Positions 42,600-51,249 of a stretch of 51,249 bases of DNA are shown piece after piece (position 1 is the stretch's first letter; each line of letters begins with the position of its first letter). The translations under genes and the position numbers were made by a program. Under the pieces are notes generated by a model that saw only the letters and a program-made list of their open reading frames with translations, did no database searches and was not told where the DNA came from. The stretch lies in NCBI GenBank assembly GCA_017550425.1, contig JAFZPG010000043.1, positions 1-51,249 of the forward strand. The letters run 5' to 3'. The DNA is from Lachnospiraceae bacterium. Lineage in GTDB: Bacteria; Bacillota; Clostridia; Lachnospirales; Lachnospiraceae.

Positions 42600-43448
42600 A
42601 TGATACAGGCAGGACTGGTTTTGGAAGGCGGAGGAATGCGGGGAGCATTTACCGCCGGAGTGACCGATTTCTTTTTGGATAAAGGTTTGATATTTTCGGA
42701 TGTGTACGGCGTGTCCGCCGGAAGTTGCGTCGGCTGCAGCTATCTGTCGAAGCAGCGCCGCCGCGCGTACCGTGTCATGTCGGAATTCCTGGACGGTAAG
42801 GACTATTGCAGTTGGCGCAATGTCCGCAAGACGGGCGATATGTTCGGCGTGGATTTCTGTTATAACGTGATCCCGAACACGCTCATTCCTTATGATTATG
42901 ATACGTTCGCGGAGTACGAAGGACGTTTTTATGCGGTCGTTACGAATGTGGATACCGGCGAGGCCGAATATCTGCAGGTGAAGGATATGCGCACGGAGAT
43001 GAACTATGTCCGCGCGTCGAGTTCGCTCCCGATGGTGTCACGCATTGTCCGAATCAAAGGGAAACGCTATCTGGACGGCGGCATCGCCGACTCCATCCCG
43101 GTGCGAAGAGCGCTGGAGGACGGCCTGAAGAAAGTGGTCGTCGTGCTGACGCGTGAGGATGGGTATGTGAAGAAGAAAAGTTCGACATTGCCCCTCCTGA
43201 AACTGAGATATCGCCATGAACCGGCATTTGTCGAGGCGGCGAAAAAACGCCATATCGTATACAACGAGTCGCTGGAAGCGGTGCGCGCGGGCGTCGAGGC
43301 GGGGCGTGTGTTCGTGCTCCAGCCGCCCGTTCCGGTCGCGATCAAAAGGACGGAGAAAGATCTTACGAAGCTGGAGGCGCTGTATCAGCAGGGCTACGAT
43401 ACCGCCGAGCTTTACTACGATCAGATGATGGAATTTTTGCAGGTATAA
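42600..43448 (+). CDS. Patatin-like phospholipase
   Basis: 282-residue lipid acyl hydrolase of the bacterial patatin (YjjU/RssA-like) family. The oxyanion-hole GGGMRG at residues 10-15, the nucleophile Ser39 in GVSAG and Asp159 of the catalytic dyad in LDGG are all present, so it should be active. No signal peptide; probably acts on membrane lipids from the cytoplasmic side. It lies between ecfA1 and ecfA2 with a 61-base gap before and 3 bases after, so it is transcribed with them. Its substrate and any link to ECF transport are unknown. Confidence 0.92.
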   Translation: MIQAGLVLEGGGMRGAFTAGVTDFFLDKGLIFSDVYGVSAGSCVGCSYLSKQRRRAYRVMSEFLDGKDYCSWRNVRKTGDMFGVDFCYNVIPNTLIPYDYDTFAEYEGRFYAVVTNVDTGEAEYLQVKDMRTEMNYVRASSSLPMVSRIVRIKGKRYLDGGIADSIPVRRALEDGLKKVVVVLTREDGYVKKKSSTLPLLKLRYRHEPAFVEAAKKRHIVYNESLEAVRAGVEAGRVFVLQPPVPVAIKRTEKDLTKLEALYQQGYDTAELYYDQMMEFLQV

Positions 43449-43451
43449 GAG

Positions 43452-44321
43452 ATGATCGAATTCCGTAATGTGGACTACATATATGAGCCGGAAACTCCCT
43501 ACGAGATGCACGCCGTGAAGAACGTGTCGTTCACCATCGAGGCAGGGGAGTTCGTTGCGTTGCTCGGACATACGGGGTCGGGAAAATCGACCCTGATCGA
43601 GCATTTCAACGGGCTCTTGAAGCCGAGCAGCGGCTCGGTGTTGTTCCACGGGACGGATATTTTTTCGAAAGAGGTCTCGATGAAGGAGATCCGAAGCAAG
43701 ATCGGCATTGTGTTCCAGTACCCGGAGCACCAGTTGTTCGAGTCGACCGTCCTGCGGGACGTGTGCTTCGGACCGAAGAATATGGGCCTGTCCGAGGCAG
43801 AGCAGAAGGAACGCGCGAAGGCGGCGCTCACGAGCGTCGGCCTGGACGAAAGTTACTACGAGATGTCGCCGTTCGAGCTTTCCGGCGGAGAGAAGCGGCG
43901 CGCGGCCATCGCCGGCGTGCTGGCCATGGAGCCGGAGGCGCTGATCCTGGACGAACCGAGCGCGGGTTTAGACCCGCGCGGTCGTGACGAGATCCTGGGA
44001 TTGATCCGCAAACTGTGGCAGGAGCGCGGCCTGACGGTCGTTCTGGTGTCGCACAGCATGGACGAGGCGGCGCGGTATGCACAGCGCGTGATCGTGATGC
44101 ACGAGGGCGTCAAAAAGTTCGACGGACCGACGCGCGAGGTGTTCACGCATGCGCAGGAACTTACGGAGATCGGCCTGGGCGTGCCGTCGACGGTGCGCAT
44201 TTTTTCGATGCTGCGTGCGCGGGGAGAGGCATTTCCCGAAGGAATCGACGAACTGTCGGTCGAGGGAGCGGCCCAGGCGCTGCTGACGCACGTATTGCAT
44301 AAGGAGGGCGGCCATGTTTAA
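43452..44321 (+). CDS. ecfA2: ECF transporter ATPase A2
   Basis: 289-residue second ATPase of the ECF module. Walker A GHTGSGKS is at 39-46, Q-loop FQYPEHQLF, signature LSGGEKRRA, Walker B ILDEPSAGLDP and switch His in SHSMDE. It forms a heterodimer with EcfA1. It overlaps ecfT by 8 bases. Confidence 0.95.
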   Translation: MIEFRNVDYIYEPETPYEMHAVKNVSFTIEAGEFVALLGHTGSGKSTLIEHFNGLLKPSSGSVLFHGTDIFSKEVSMKEIRSKIGIVFQYPEHQLFESTVLRDVCFGPKNMGLSEAEQKERAKAALTSVGLDESYYEMSPFELSGGEKRRAAIAGVLAMEPEALILDEPSAGLDPRGRDEILGLIRKLWQERGLTVVLVSHSMDEAARYAQRVIVMHEGVKKFDGPTREVFTHAQELTEIGLGVPSTVRIFSMLRARGEAFPEGIDELSVEGAAQALLTHVLHKEGGHV

Positions 44322-45126
44322 AGACATCACCCTCGGGCAATACTACCCCGGCGAGTCGGTCATTCACAAACTGGACCCGAGAACGAAGCTTTCGGGCACC
44401 ATGCTGTTTCTGATCGCGCTGTTTATCAATGACAAATTCATAGGGCTGGGCCTGGCGTTTCTGTTCCTGATCACGATGATCCGGATCTCCGGCGTCCCGC
44501 TTAAGTTTATTACACGCGGACTGAAGGGAATCTTCCTGATCGTGTTGATAACGGTCCTGTTTTCCGTGTTCTATGTGGATACAGGCACGCTTTTGGTCGA
44601 ATTTTGGATCTTTAAGATCTATTCGGGGGGCTTGAGCAATGCGGCGTTCATCGCGTTGCGCATCATGCTTCTGGTGATCGGTTCTTCGCTGATGACGCTG
44701 ACCACTACGCCGACCCGTCTGACGGACGGCCTGGAGAAAGGCCTCCGTTTTTTGAACGTGATCCATTTCCCGGTGCACGCGCTCGCCATGATCATGTCGA
44801 TCGCTTTGCGTTTCATTCCGATTCTGACACAGGAGATGAATAAGATCATGAAGGCGCAGATGGCGCGCGGCGCGGATTTTGAGAAGCGCGGCTTTTTGCG
44901 CAGGATCCGCGGCTATGTGCCGCTGCTGGTCCCGCTGATCATCTCGGCGTTCCGCCGGGCGGCGGACCTCTCGCAGGCCATGGACGCGCGTTGTTACCAC
45001 GGCGGAAAGGGCCGCACGAAGATGAAGCCGCTGCGCTATGCGCGCCGGGATCTCGTGGGCTACCTGATCCTGTTTTCCTTCCTCGCGGCGACCATCGCGA
45101 TCCGGATCCTGCCGTACGGATATTAA
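44314..45126 (+). CDS. ecfT: ECF transporter transmembrane component T
   Basis: 270-residue membrane subunit that links the ATPase pair to exchangeable S components. About five to six helices (about 28-62, 68-90, 105-130, 148-165, 243-262) are separated by a cytoplasmic coupling region with MKAQMARGADF and AMDARCYHGGKG, which carry the Ala-Arg-Gly-type coupling motifs. In many Firmicutes truA follows directly; here a DUF4143 ATPase gene is placed between. Confidence 0.94.
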   Translation: MFKDITLGQYYPGESVIHKLDPRTKLSGTMLFLIALFINDKFIGLGLAFLFLITMIRISGVPLKFITRGLKGIFLIVLITVLFSVFYVDTGTLLVEFWIFKIYSGGLSNAAFIALRIMLLVIGSSLMTLTTTPTRLTDGLEKGLRFLNVIHFPVHALAMIMSIALRFIPILTQEMNKIMKAQMARGADFEKRGFLRRIRGYVPLLVPLIISAFRRAADLSQAMDARCYHGGKGRTKMKPLRYARRDLVGYLILFSFLAATIAIRILPYGY

Positions 45127-45154
45127 AAATCTTGCGGGAAATGCCAAAAACACA

Positions 45155-45224
45155 AAAAGTCCTATGACTTTCGCAAAAAAACTTGCAAAAGTCATAGGAC
45201 TTTTGCTATAATACTTGCAAAAGT
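45155..45224. repeat. Inverted and direct repeats around the second ATPase promoter
   Basis: 22-base arms (45155-45176 and 45183-45204) pair with one mismatch around a 6-base loop; the core is AGTCCTATGACTTT. The word ACTTGCAAAAGT recurs directly at 45181-45192 and 45213-45224. The right arm contains the -35 box. The hairpin may also act as a weak ecfT terminator. The sequence is unrelated to the palindrome of the first ATPase gene. Confidence 0.85.
45183..45212 (+). promoter_or_regulatory. Promoter of the second DUF4143 ATPase gene
   Basis: TTGCAA (45183-45188), 18-base spacer, TATAAT (45207-45212), 39 bases before the ATG. The -35 and spacer lie within the right arm of the inverted repeat, so a bound factor or hairpin would block it. 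Confidence 0.78.
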
Positions 45225-45250
45225 GGCATGACTTTGTAGGAGGGCTATCT

Positions 45251-46588
45251 ATGTACAGAGATATTTTGAAAGATTTGATACATTGGAAGACCAAGGCGAA
45301 CCGGAAGCCGTTGCTTCTGACCGGAGTCCGGCAATGCGGGAAGACATATATCGTTGAGAAATTTGCGCGGGAGAACTTTCGCAGTTTTGTATATGTTAAT
45401 TTTGAGAGCTCGGACCAAATTCCCGGGATCTTTGAGTATGATTTTGATGTAGATCGGATCCTGAAGGAATTGGAGTTTCATTACAATACAAAGATCATCC
45501 CCGGGGAAACTCTGGTATTTTTTGATGAGATCCAGGTATGCCCTCGCGCTATCACGTCATTAAAATACTTTTGTGAAAATCGGAAGGAATTGCATTTGAT
45601 CTGCGCGGGATCTTTGCTGGGTGTTGCCGTAAAGCGTGACCGTGTATCATTTCCCGTGGGAAAAGTCAATCGCCTCCGACTGTATCCGATGAGTTTTAAG
45701 GAATTTGTTTTGGCAAATGAACGGGAGGATCTGATCGAGGTTTTCAAAGATTGGCCGACAGATAGAGCGATCCCTGACCTCTATGCGACTCCGATGAAAA
45801 AACTGCTGAAGGAATATTTTATCGTGGGAGGAATGCCGGAAGCAGTGAAAACGTGGATTCGGACACATGACATTAACGAGGTAGAAGAGATCCAAAAGGA
45901 GATCTTAAGCGATTATGCGGACGATTTTTCGAAACATGCTCCGGCAGGTGATGTGCCAAAGATCCGATGGATCTGGGACTCTGTACCTGTTCAACTTGCA
46001 AAAGAGAATAATAAATTTGTATTCTCACATGTGAAAGAAGGAAAAAGGTCAGTCGAACTGGAAGATGCACTTCAATGGCTGGCGGACTCCGGACTTATTT
46101 CACGCTCGGAACTGGTGGAAAAGCCCGAATTACCATTGCCCGGATTTGCAGATAAAACTGCATTTAAGGTTTACATGTCCGATATCGGATTGCTGCGGAT
46201 GAGGTCGGGAGTATCGGCGAAGACCATATTGGAAGAGTCAGAACAGTACAAGAGATTTAAAGGCGCTTTTGCAGAGAATTATGTTCTGAACGAATTGCTG
46301 ACGCTCGGGAAGGAGCCATACTACTGGAGGTCCGGAAATACGGCGGAGGTCGATTTTATTTTTGAAGATATGGAGCAGATCATCCCTGTGGAAGTGAAAG
46401 CAGCGGACAATACGCAGGCCAAAAGCTTTCGATCCTACTGCAAGAAATATGAACCGAAGGTAGGCTTTAAGATCTCACAAAAGAATATCGCGGAAAATGT
46501 TTGCGAGAAAACGAGGATGATCAGTTTGCCTCTGTATCTGGGGTGGAATATGGACCATTATATAGAGAAAGCCGGAGGACAGTTATGA
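45251..46588 (+). CDS. AAA_14/DUF4143 ATP-binding protein (second copy)
   Basis: 445-residue ATPase of the same family as the one at 17.4-18.7 kb, but not a near-identical copy. Walker A GVRQCGKT is at 25-32, Walker B VFFDEIQ, sensor I near ICAGSLLGV, and the C-terminal PD-(D/E)xK-like fold has AEVDFIFED and PVEVKA, a complete acidic/Lys set. Start chosen at the ATG after TAGGAGGG; twelve upstream in-frame codons cross the repeats. It is AT-richer than the ecf and truA genes around it. Its TGA overlaps the truA ATG, so truA may be translated by coupling. Function of the family is unknown. Confidence 0.88.
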   Translation: MYRDILKDLIHWKTKANRKPLLLTGVRQCGKTYIVEKFARENFRSFVYVNFESSDQIPGIFEYDFDVDRILKELEFHYNTKIIPGETLVFFDEIQVCPRAITSLKYFCENRKELHLICAGSLLGVAVKRDRVSFPVGKVNRLRLYPMSFKEFVLANEREDLIEVFKDWPTDRAIPDLYATPMKKLLKEYFIVGGMPEAVKTWIRTHDINEVEEIQKEILSDYADDFSKHAPAGDVPKIRWIWDSVPVQLAKENNKFVFSHVKEGKRSVELEDALQWLADSGLISRSELVEKPELPLPGFADKTAFKVYMSDIGLLRMRSGVSAKTILEESEQYKRFKGAFAENYVLNELLTLGKEPYYWRSGNTAEVDFIFEDMEQIIPVEVKAADNTQAKSFRSYCKKYEPKVGFKISQKNIAENVCEKTRMISLPLYLGWNMDHYIEKAGGQL

Positions 46589-47334
46589 AGAGGGTACGAC
46601 TTTGGGTTTCGTATGACGGAACGGAATACAGCGGGTGGCAGATCCAGCCCGGCGTGCCCACGATCGAGGGCGCGCTGGATGATGCGATCTTTGCGCTCAT
46701 CGGCGAGAAGATCCATGTGATCGGAGCGAGCCGCACGGACGCGGGCGTGCACGGCCTGTGCAACGTGGCAGTCTTCGACACGGAGCATCCCATGCCCGCC
46801 GACCGCTATGCATTTGCCCTGAATTCCTTTCTACCGGACGACATCGTCGTGTTTGCTTCGGACGAAGTTGCGCCGGACTGGCATCCGCGTCATGTGGACG
46901 GCACCCGAAAGACCTATGAATACCGCATTACCCGCACCCGCCACGAAAACCCGCTGACGTCGCGCTACAGCGCGCACTACTACGGGCCGCTTAACGTGGA
47001 GCAGATGCGCCGCGCGGCCGCCCTCCTGTGCGGCACGCACGATTATACTTCGTTCTGCGCGGCCGCCACGCAGGTCACCGACCGCGTGCGCACCGTTTAC
47101 GAGATCACCGTGGAGACGCCGAATGACGCCGAGATGGTCTTTCATGTGACGGGCACGGGGTTCCTGTACAACATGGTCCGCATCCTGGTCGGGACACTGC
47201 TTTGCGTGGGCAGGGGCGAAATGACGCCGGAGCAGATGCCGGAGATCCTTGCGGCCTGCGACCGCACGAAGGCCGGAACCACCGCGCCGGCGAAAGGATT
47301 GACCCTGTATAAGATCGAGTATCCGGAAGGATAA
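46585..47334 (+). CDS. truA: tRNA pseudouridine(38-40) synthase
   Basis: 249-residue enzyme that modifies the tRNA anticodon arm. The catalytic Asp lies in ASRTDAGVHG, and YDGTEYSGWQ at the start and the GTGFLYNMVRI segment near the end are typical. The start is the ATG that overlaps the ATPase stop, with GGAGG 5 bases before; a frame extension upstream lies inside the ATPase gene. It is the usual downstream neighbour of ecfT in related genomes. Confidence 0.95.
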   Translation: MKRVRLWVSYDGTEYSGWQIQPGVPTIEGALDDAIFALIGEKIHVIGASRTDAGVHGLCNVAVFDTEHPMPADRYAFALNSFLPDDIVVFASDEVAPDWHPRHVDGTRKTYEYRITRTRHENPLTSRYSAHYYGPLNVEQMRRAAALLCGTHDYTSFCAAATQVTDRVRTVYEITVETPNDAEMVFHVTGTGFLYNMVRILVGTLLCVGRGEMTPEQMPEILAACDRTKAGTTAPAKGLTLYKIEYPEG

Positions 47335-47342
47335 AAAAACTA

Positions 47343-47371
47343 TAGACAACTTGACAGGAAGTGGCTATAAT
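47343..47371 (+). promoter_or_regulatory. Promoter of the ATP synthase operon
   Basis: TAGACA (47343-47348), 17-base spacer, TATAAT (47366-47371), about 60 bases before the atpZ start. A closer TTGACA (47351-47356) is too near the -10 to serve. Confidence 0.78.
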
Positions 47372-47429
47372 GTATATCGGGCGAAGATTTGGGTTTACCG
47401 AATCTGCCCCAAAGAGAGTGGTGAAGATC

Positions 47430-47783
47430 ATGTCACAGAAGACGGAAAAAGAGAGCAAACGACAGGTCGTAAAGGCCTGGACCATGGTGCTTCAACTGGG
47501 ATTGATCGTCATTGCAAATGTCGCGGTCTTCGTGATCATCGGTATGCTTCTGGATCACTTTTTCAACTGGTCTGTCACGGTATGGATGGTGTTCGTCGGA
47601 CTGATCTGCGGCCTGGCACAGATGTTCCGCCAGGCATATACGCTGGTCGGAAAGAACGATGAAAACAATCTGGCCGGCATCTATGAGCGGCTGGAGCGTG
47701 AGAAGAGAAGCGGCATAGTCGACGATGACGACGAAGACGATGAGGACGAATATGTCAAAGCAGACCCGGGAAGTTTTAAGTGA
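47430..47783 (+). CDS. atpZ: AtpZ/AtpI-family protein with an acidic tail
   Basis: 117-residue two-helix membrane protein (about 18-42 and 48-66) at the head of the ATP synthase operon. The GMLLDHFFN and VGLICGLAQMFRQAY segments match the ATPase_gene1/AtpZ family, thought to help assembly or cation supply. The C-terminus is strongly acidic (DDDDEDDEDE near 97-106). Start taken at the ATG after GGTGAAG; upstream in-frame ATGs (47361, 47370) overlap the promoter. It overlaps the next gene by 32 bases. Confidence 0.78.
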   Translation: MSQKTEKESKRQVVKAWTMVLQLGLIVIANVAVFVIIGMLLDHFFNWSVTVWMVFVGLICGLAQMFRQAYTLVGKNDENNLAGIYERLEREKRSGIVDDDDEDDEDEYVKADPGSFK

Positions 47784-48282
47784 GACTCTGACGGCCCTTG
47801 GCATCATACTGGGGATAGCCCTGGTGGTGTCAGGCTTTTTCTATGGAGGTTTTCTCGCGATCTCATGGGATAAGGCACGCTTTTGTCTGGGCCTTCTGCT
47901 GGCCGGCGCCTACGATGCGTTCTACATGATCCATCTGGCGCACACCATGGAGCGAGCCATGGATCTGGACGCAAAGGGAGCATCCTCCTATGCGGTGCGC
48001 GGGTTTTCCATCCGCATCGCCGTCCTGGTCATTCTGGTCCTGATCTGCTATTTTACGGGCGTGGCCGATGTTCTGGCCGTGGCCCTGGGCGTCTTGATGT
48101 TGAAGATCGCCCTCTATCTGCGCCCGGTGATCCACCGCATCCGTTGCGGTAAAGAGCCGGACTATGACGAGTCGCTCGCCCACCTTCGGATCGAGGATCC
48201 GGACGATGAGGACGAAGACGATGAAGAAGATATAATCGCTTCCGATACGGAAGCTGACCATAATTCGGAAGAAAGGGGATAA
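47752..48282 (+). CDS. atpI: ATP synthase subunit I-like membrane protein with an acidic tail
   Basis: 176-residue protein with four hydrophobic segments (about 13-34, 38-60, 82-103, 104-121), the layout of ATP synthase I (AtpI), a c-ring assembly factor. The C-terminal about 40 residues are very acidic (DDEDEDDEED). The start at 47752 lies inside the acidic-tail codons of atpZ and follows GATGAGG. Assignment is by position and layout; sequence similarity to known AtpI is modest by eye. Confidence 0.7.
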   Translation: MSKQTREVLSETLTALGIILGIALVVSGFFYGGFLAISWDKARFCLGLLLAGAYDAFYMIHLAHTMERAMDLDAKGASSYAVRGFSIRIAVLVILVLICYFTGVADVLAVALGVLMLKIALYLRPVIHRIRCGKEPDYDESLAHLRIEDPDDEDEDDEEDIIASDTEADHNSEERG

Positions 48283-48286
48283 AGCT

Positions 48287-49024
48287 TTGGGTTACGTACT
48301 TGCGGGTGATGATGCGGAATTCATGATAAAATTCCTGGAAGATCACACCTTCTTCGGCTCGGTCGTTCATTTTACGACGACACATGTTGCCATGCTGATC
48401 GTAACGCTGACGGTGCTCGTGCTCGCCATTTGCGCGAATATCGCGATCCGCCGTGAACTGAAGCGCCAGAAGGCAGGAATTTTCCGGAAACCGGGAGCGT
48501 TTCTGAACATAATCGAGCTGGTCGTGGAGTTTCTGGATAATATGGTCTCGACCAACATGGGAAAACATGCGAAGACCTATCGGAACTACATATTGTCGAT
48601 CTTCATATTCGTTATCCTGTGCAACATCTCCGGCATCTTCGGACTGCGCGCCCCTACGGCGGATTACGGCGTGACGCTGTGCCTGGGTCTCCTGACCTTC
48701 ATCCTGATCCATGCGAGCGGCATCCGCAAAAACAAACTGGGCCACTTCGGCGCCCTGTTTCAGCCCATTTTCCTTTTGTTCCCGATCAACCTGATCAGCG
48801 AATTCGCGACGCCCATGTCGCTGTCGTTGCGTCTCTTCGGTAACATCATGGCGGGCACCGTTATGATGGGCCTGTGGTACGGCCTCATGCCGATCTTCGC
48901 GAAGATCGGTATCCCCGCATTTTTGCACATGTATCTGGACCTGTTCTCAGGCGTGATCCAGACCTACGTATTCTGTATGCTTTCCATGACCTTCATCGAG
49001 GATAAGATCCACGACGAAGATTAA
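48287..49024 (+). CDS. atpB: ATP synthase subunit a
   Basis: 245-residue stator channel of F-type ATP synthase. The essential Arg lies in MSLSLRLFGNIMAG, in the fourth helix region, and about five to six membrane helices are visible. Translation starts with TTG behind GAAAGGGG, only 4 bases after the atpI stop; no good ATG is nearer than residue 13. It passes ions to the c ring encoded next. Confidence 0.95.
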   Translation: MGYVLAGDDAEFMIKFLEDHTFFGSVVHFTTTHVAMLIVTLTVLVLAICANIAIRRELKRQKAGIFRKPGAFLNIIELVVEFLDNMVSTNMGKHAKTYRNYILSIFIFVILCNISGIFGLRAPTADYGVTLCLGLLTFILIHASGIRKNKLGHFGALFQPIFLLFPINLISEFATPMSLSLRLFGNIMAGTVMMGLWYGLMPIFAKIGIPAFLHMYLDLFSGVIQTYVFCMLSMTFIEDKIHDED

Positions 49025-49110
49025 AGCAGGTTTCGATCGAGAAGGACCGGAAGAACCGCAAACCGTCTCGTACAACATATCAGTATTAATAAATTCAGGA
49101 GGAATTTACA

Positions 49111-49365
49111 ATGAACATCAGTGGACACGATTTTATCATGGGTATGTCGGCCATCGGAGCGGGTATCGCAATGATCTCCGGTCTCGGTACCGGTATCGGA
49201 CAGGGTGGTGCCGCAGGCGCCGCAGCTGCAGCCGTAGGACGTAATCCGGGCGCAAAGAGCGCAGTTACATCCACCATGCTTTTGGGCCAGGCGGTAGCCG
49301 AGACCACAGGTCTCTACGGCTTCGCGGTAGCCATCATTCTTTTGTTCGTAAAACCTTTAGGCTAA
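49111..49365 (+). CDS. atpE: ATP synthase subunit c, Na+-type signature
   Basis: 84-residue hairpin of two membrane helices forming the rotor ring. The ion site has Gln31 (GIGQG), Val62, Glu64, Thr65, Thr66 and Tyr69 in [11 protein letters not shown]. In the Na+-driven Ilyobacter tartaricus enzyme the matching residues are Gln32, Val63, Glu65, Ser66, Thr67 and Tyr70. Na+ coupling is therefore predicted; H+ use is not ruled out. The RNPGAKS loop is typical for contact with the central stalk. AGGAGGAA site. Confidence 0.96.
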   Translation: MNISGHDFIMGMSAIGAGIAMISGLGTGIGQGGAAGAAAAAVGRNPGAKSAVTSTMLLGQAVAETTGLYGFAVAIILLFVKPLG

Positions 49366-49378
49366 ATCGGAGGCATAA

Positions 49379-49956
49379 ATGGTACAGCAGTTACTTACGC
49401 TCGCTCGTATGACCGTCGATACCGGTGTCGAAGCAACCACAGCGGCCGAAGAGACCACGCGGTTGTTCGGACTGGATATGCAGCTCATCCACGACACGCT
49501 GATCATGGCGATCAATGTATTCCTGATCTTTTTCATTCTCTCATATCTCGTTTTCAATCCGGCGCGAAAGATGCTTTCGGGCCGGCGTGAGAAGGTGGAG
49601 GCAGATATTCTGGCCGCCGAGAAGGATAAGAAGGATGCGGACGCACTGAAAAAAGAATATGAAGCGCGGATCGAGAAGGCCGACGAAGAAGCGGAAGACA
49701 TCCTGAGTAAGGCACGTTCGAAGGCTTTGAAGAACGAGGCGGATATCATCGCCGAGGCGAAAGAAGAAGCGGCCAGACTCATGGAGCGCGCAGATACCGA
49801 GATCGAGCGCGAGCGCAGAAAAGCCTTAGAGGGCATGAAGCAGGAGATCATCGACATCGCAGGCGCCATGGCGACGAAGGCGGTCGGTGAGAAGATGGAC
49901 GTCGAGATCCAGGAACAGCTCCTTGATGAGACCCTGAAGGAAATGGGAGAGGACAC

Positions 49957-49969
<13 letters not shown>
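49379..49969 (+). CDS. atpF: ATP synthase subunit b
   Basis: 196-residue peripheral stalk subunit. A short N-terminal stretch leads to one membrane helix (about 38-59), then a long charged coiled coil (about 65-180) with many Glu, Lys and Ala residues. It follows atpE by 13 bases and overlaps atpH by 13. Confidence 0.95.

Positions 49970-51249
<1,280 letters not shown>

Noticed and set aside
47351..47371. TTGACA as the -35 of the ATP synthase promoter
   Set aside because: It is only 9 bases from TATAAT; TAGACA at the correct 17-base distance fits better.

Overview
The window looks like a chromosomal segment from an anaerobic, Gram-positive, Lachnospiraceae-like member of the Clostridia. The grounds are strong GGAGG-type ribosome binding sites, a class B sortase, a type III glutamine synthetase, a NADH-linked trimeric [FeFe]-hydrogenase (HydABC), ECF transporter genes next to truA, a CmpB-family membrane protein, and an F-type ATP synthase operon headed by atpZ/atpI-like genes. 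By eye the GC content is a little above 50 percent, with two clearly AT-richer islands. No rRNA, tRNA or CRISPR array was seen.

Layout. 1-5.7 kb: envelope cluster (cardiolipin synthase cut by the window edge, alpha/beta hydrolase, membrane-anchored MurF-like ligase, D-Ala-D-Ala ligase, sortase B). 5.7-9.3 kb: GSIII, HAD phosphatase, RluA pseudouridine synthase. 9.3-12.9 kb: a small membrane protein, a CPA2 antiporter and a NarL-type two-component system. 13-17.4 kb: a MacB/FtsX-type ABC exporter and a secreted repeat protein. 17.4-18.9 kb: an AAA_14/DUF4143 ATPase island with two palindromes around a consensus promoter. 19-21.6 kb: a LiaF-like acidic protein, an ABC ATPase that has lost its catalytic motifs, and a membrane protein. 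21.7-25.4 kb: CCA transferase, uracil permease and an unrecognised gene. 25.6-32.2 kb: zinc-ribbon protein, large hybrid kinase, two membrane proteins and a Na+/proline symporter. 32.3-36.6 kb: class II FBP aldolase, a gene-free 660-base stretch with a REP/MITE-like inverted-repeat element, a DUF975-CmpB fusion and a second zinc-ribbon protein. 36.6-41.5 kb (minus strand): hydABC and a membrane-anchored protein. 41.7-47.3 kb: ecfA1, patatin, ecfA2, ecfT, a second DUF4143 ATPase, truA. 47.4 kb to the end: atpZ, atpI, atpB, atpE, atpF, atpH, atpA (cut by the edge).

How the genes fit together. The metabolic part is a fermentative anaerobe: aldolase feeds glycolysis, HydABC disposes of reducing equivalents as H2, and the c subunit of the ATP synthase carries a full set of residues typical of Na+-coupled rotors, which fits with the Na+/proline symporter. 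The envelope part makes lipid and peptidoglycan precursors and anchors surface proteins.

The most unusual material is the pair of DUF4143 ATPase genes. They lie about 27 kb apart, are AT-richer than their neighbours, and each carries its own unrelated palindrome wrapped around its promoter. One is wedged between ecfT and truA and shares a stop/start overlap with truA. Other points of interest are the dead ABC ATPase operon, the inverted-repeat element at 33.3-33.6 kb, a Gly/Lys-rich insertion in the D-Ala ligase, acidic tails on both ATP synthase accessory proteins, and a 13-base word that recurs at and near terminators. All functional statements are from reading the sequence; no database search was run.
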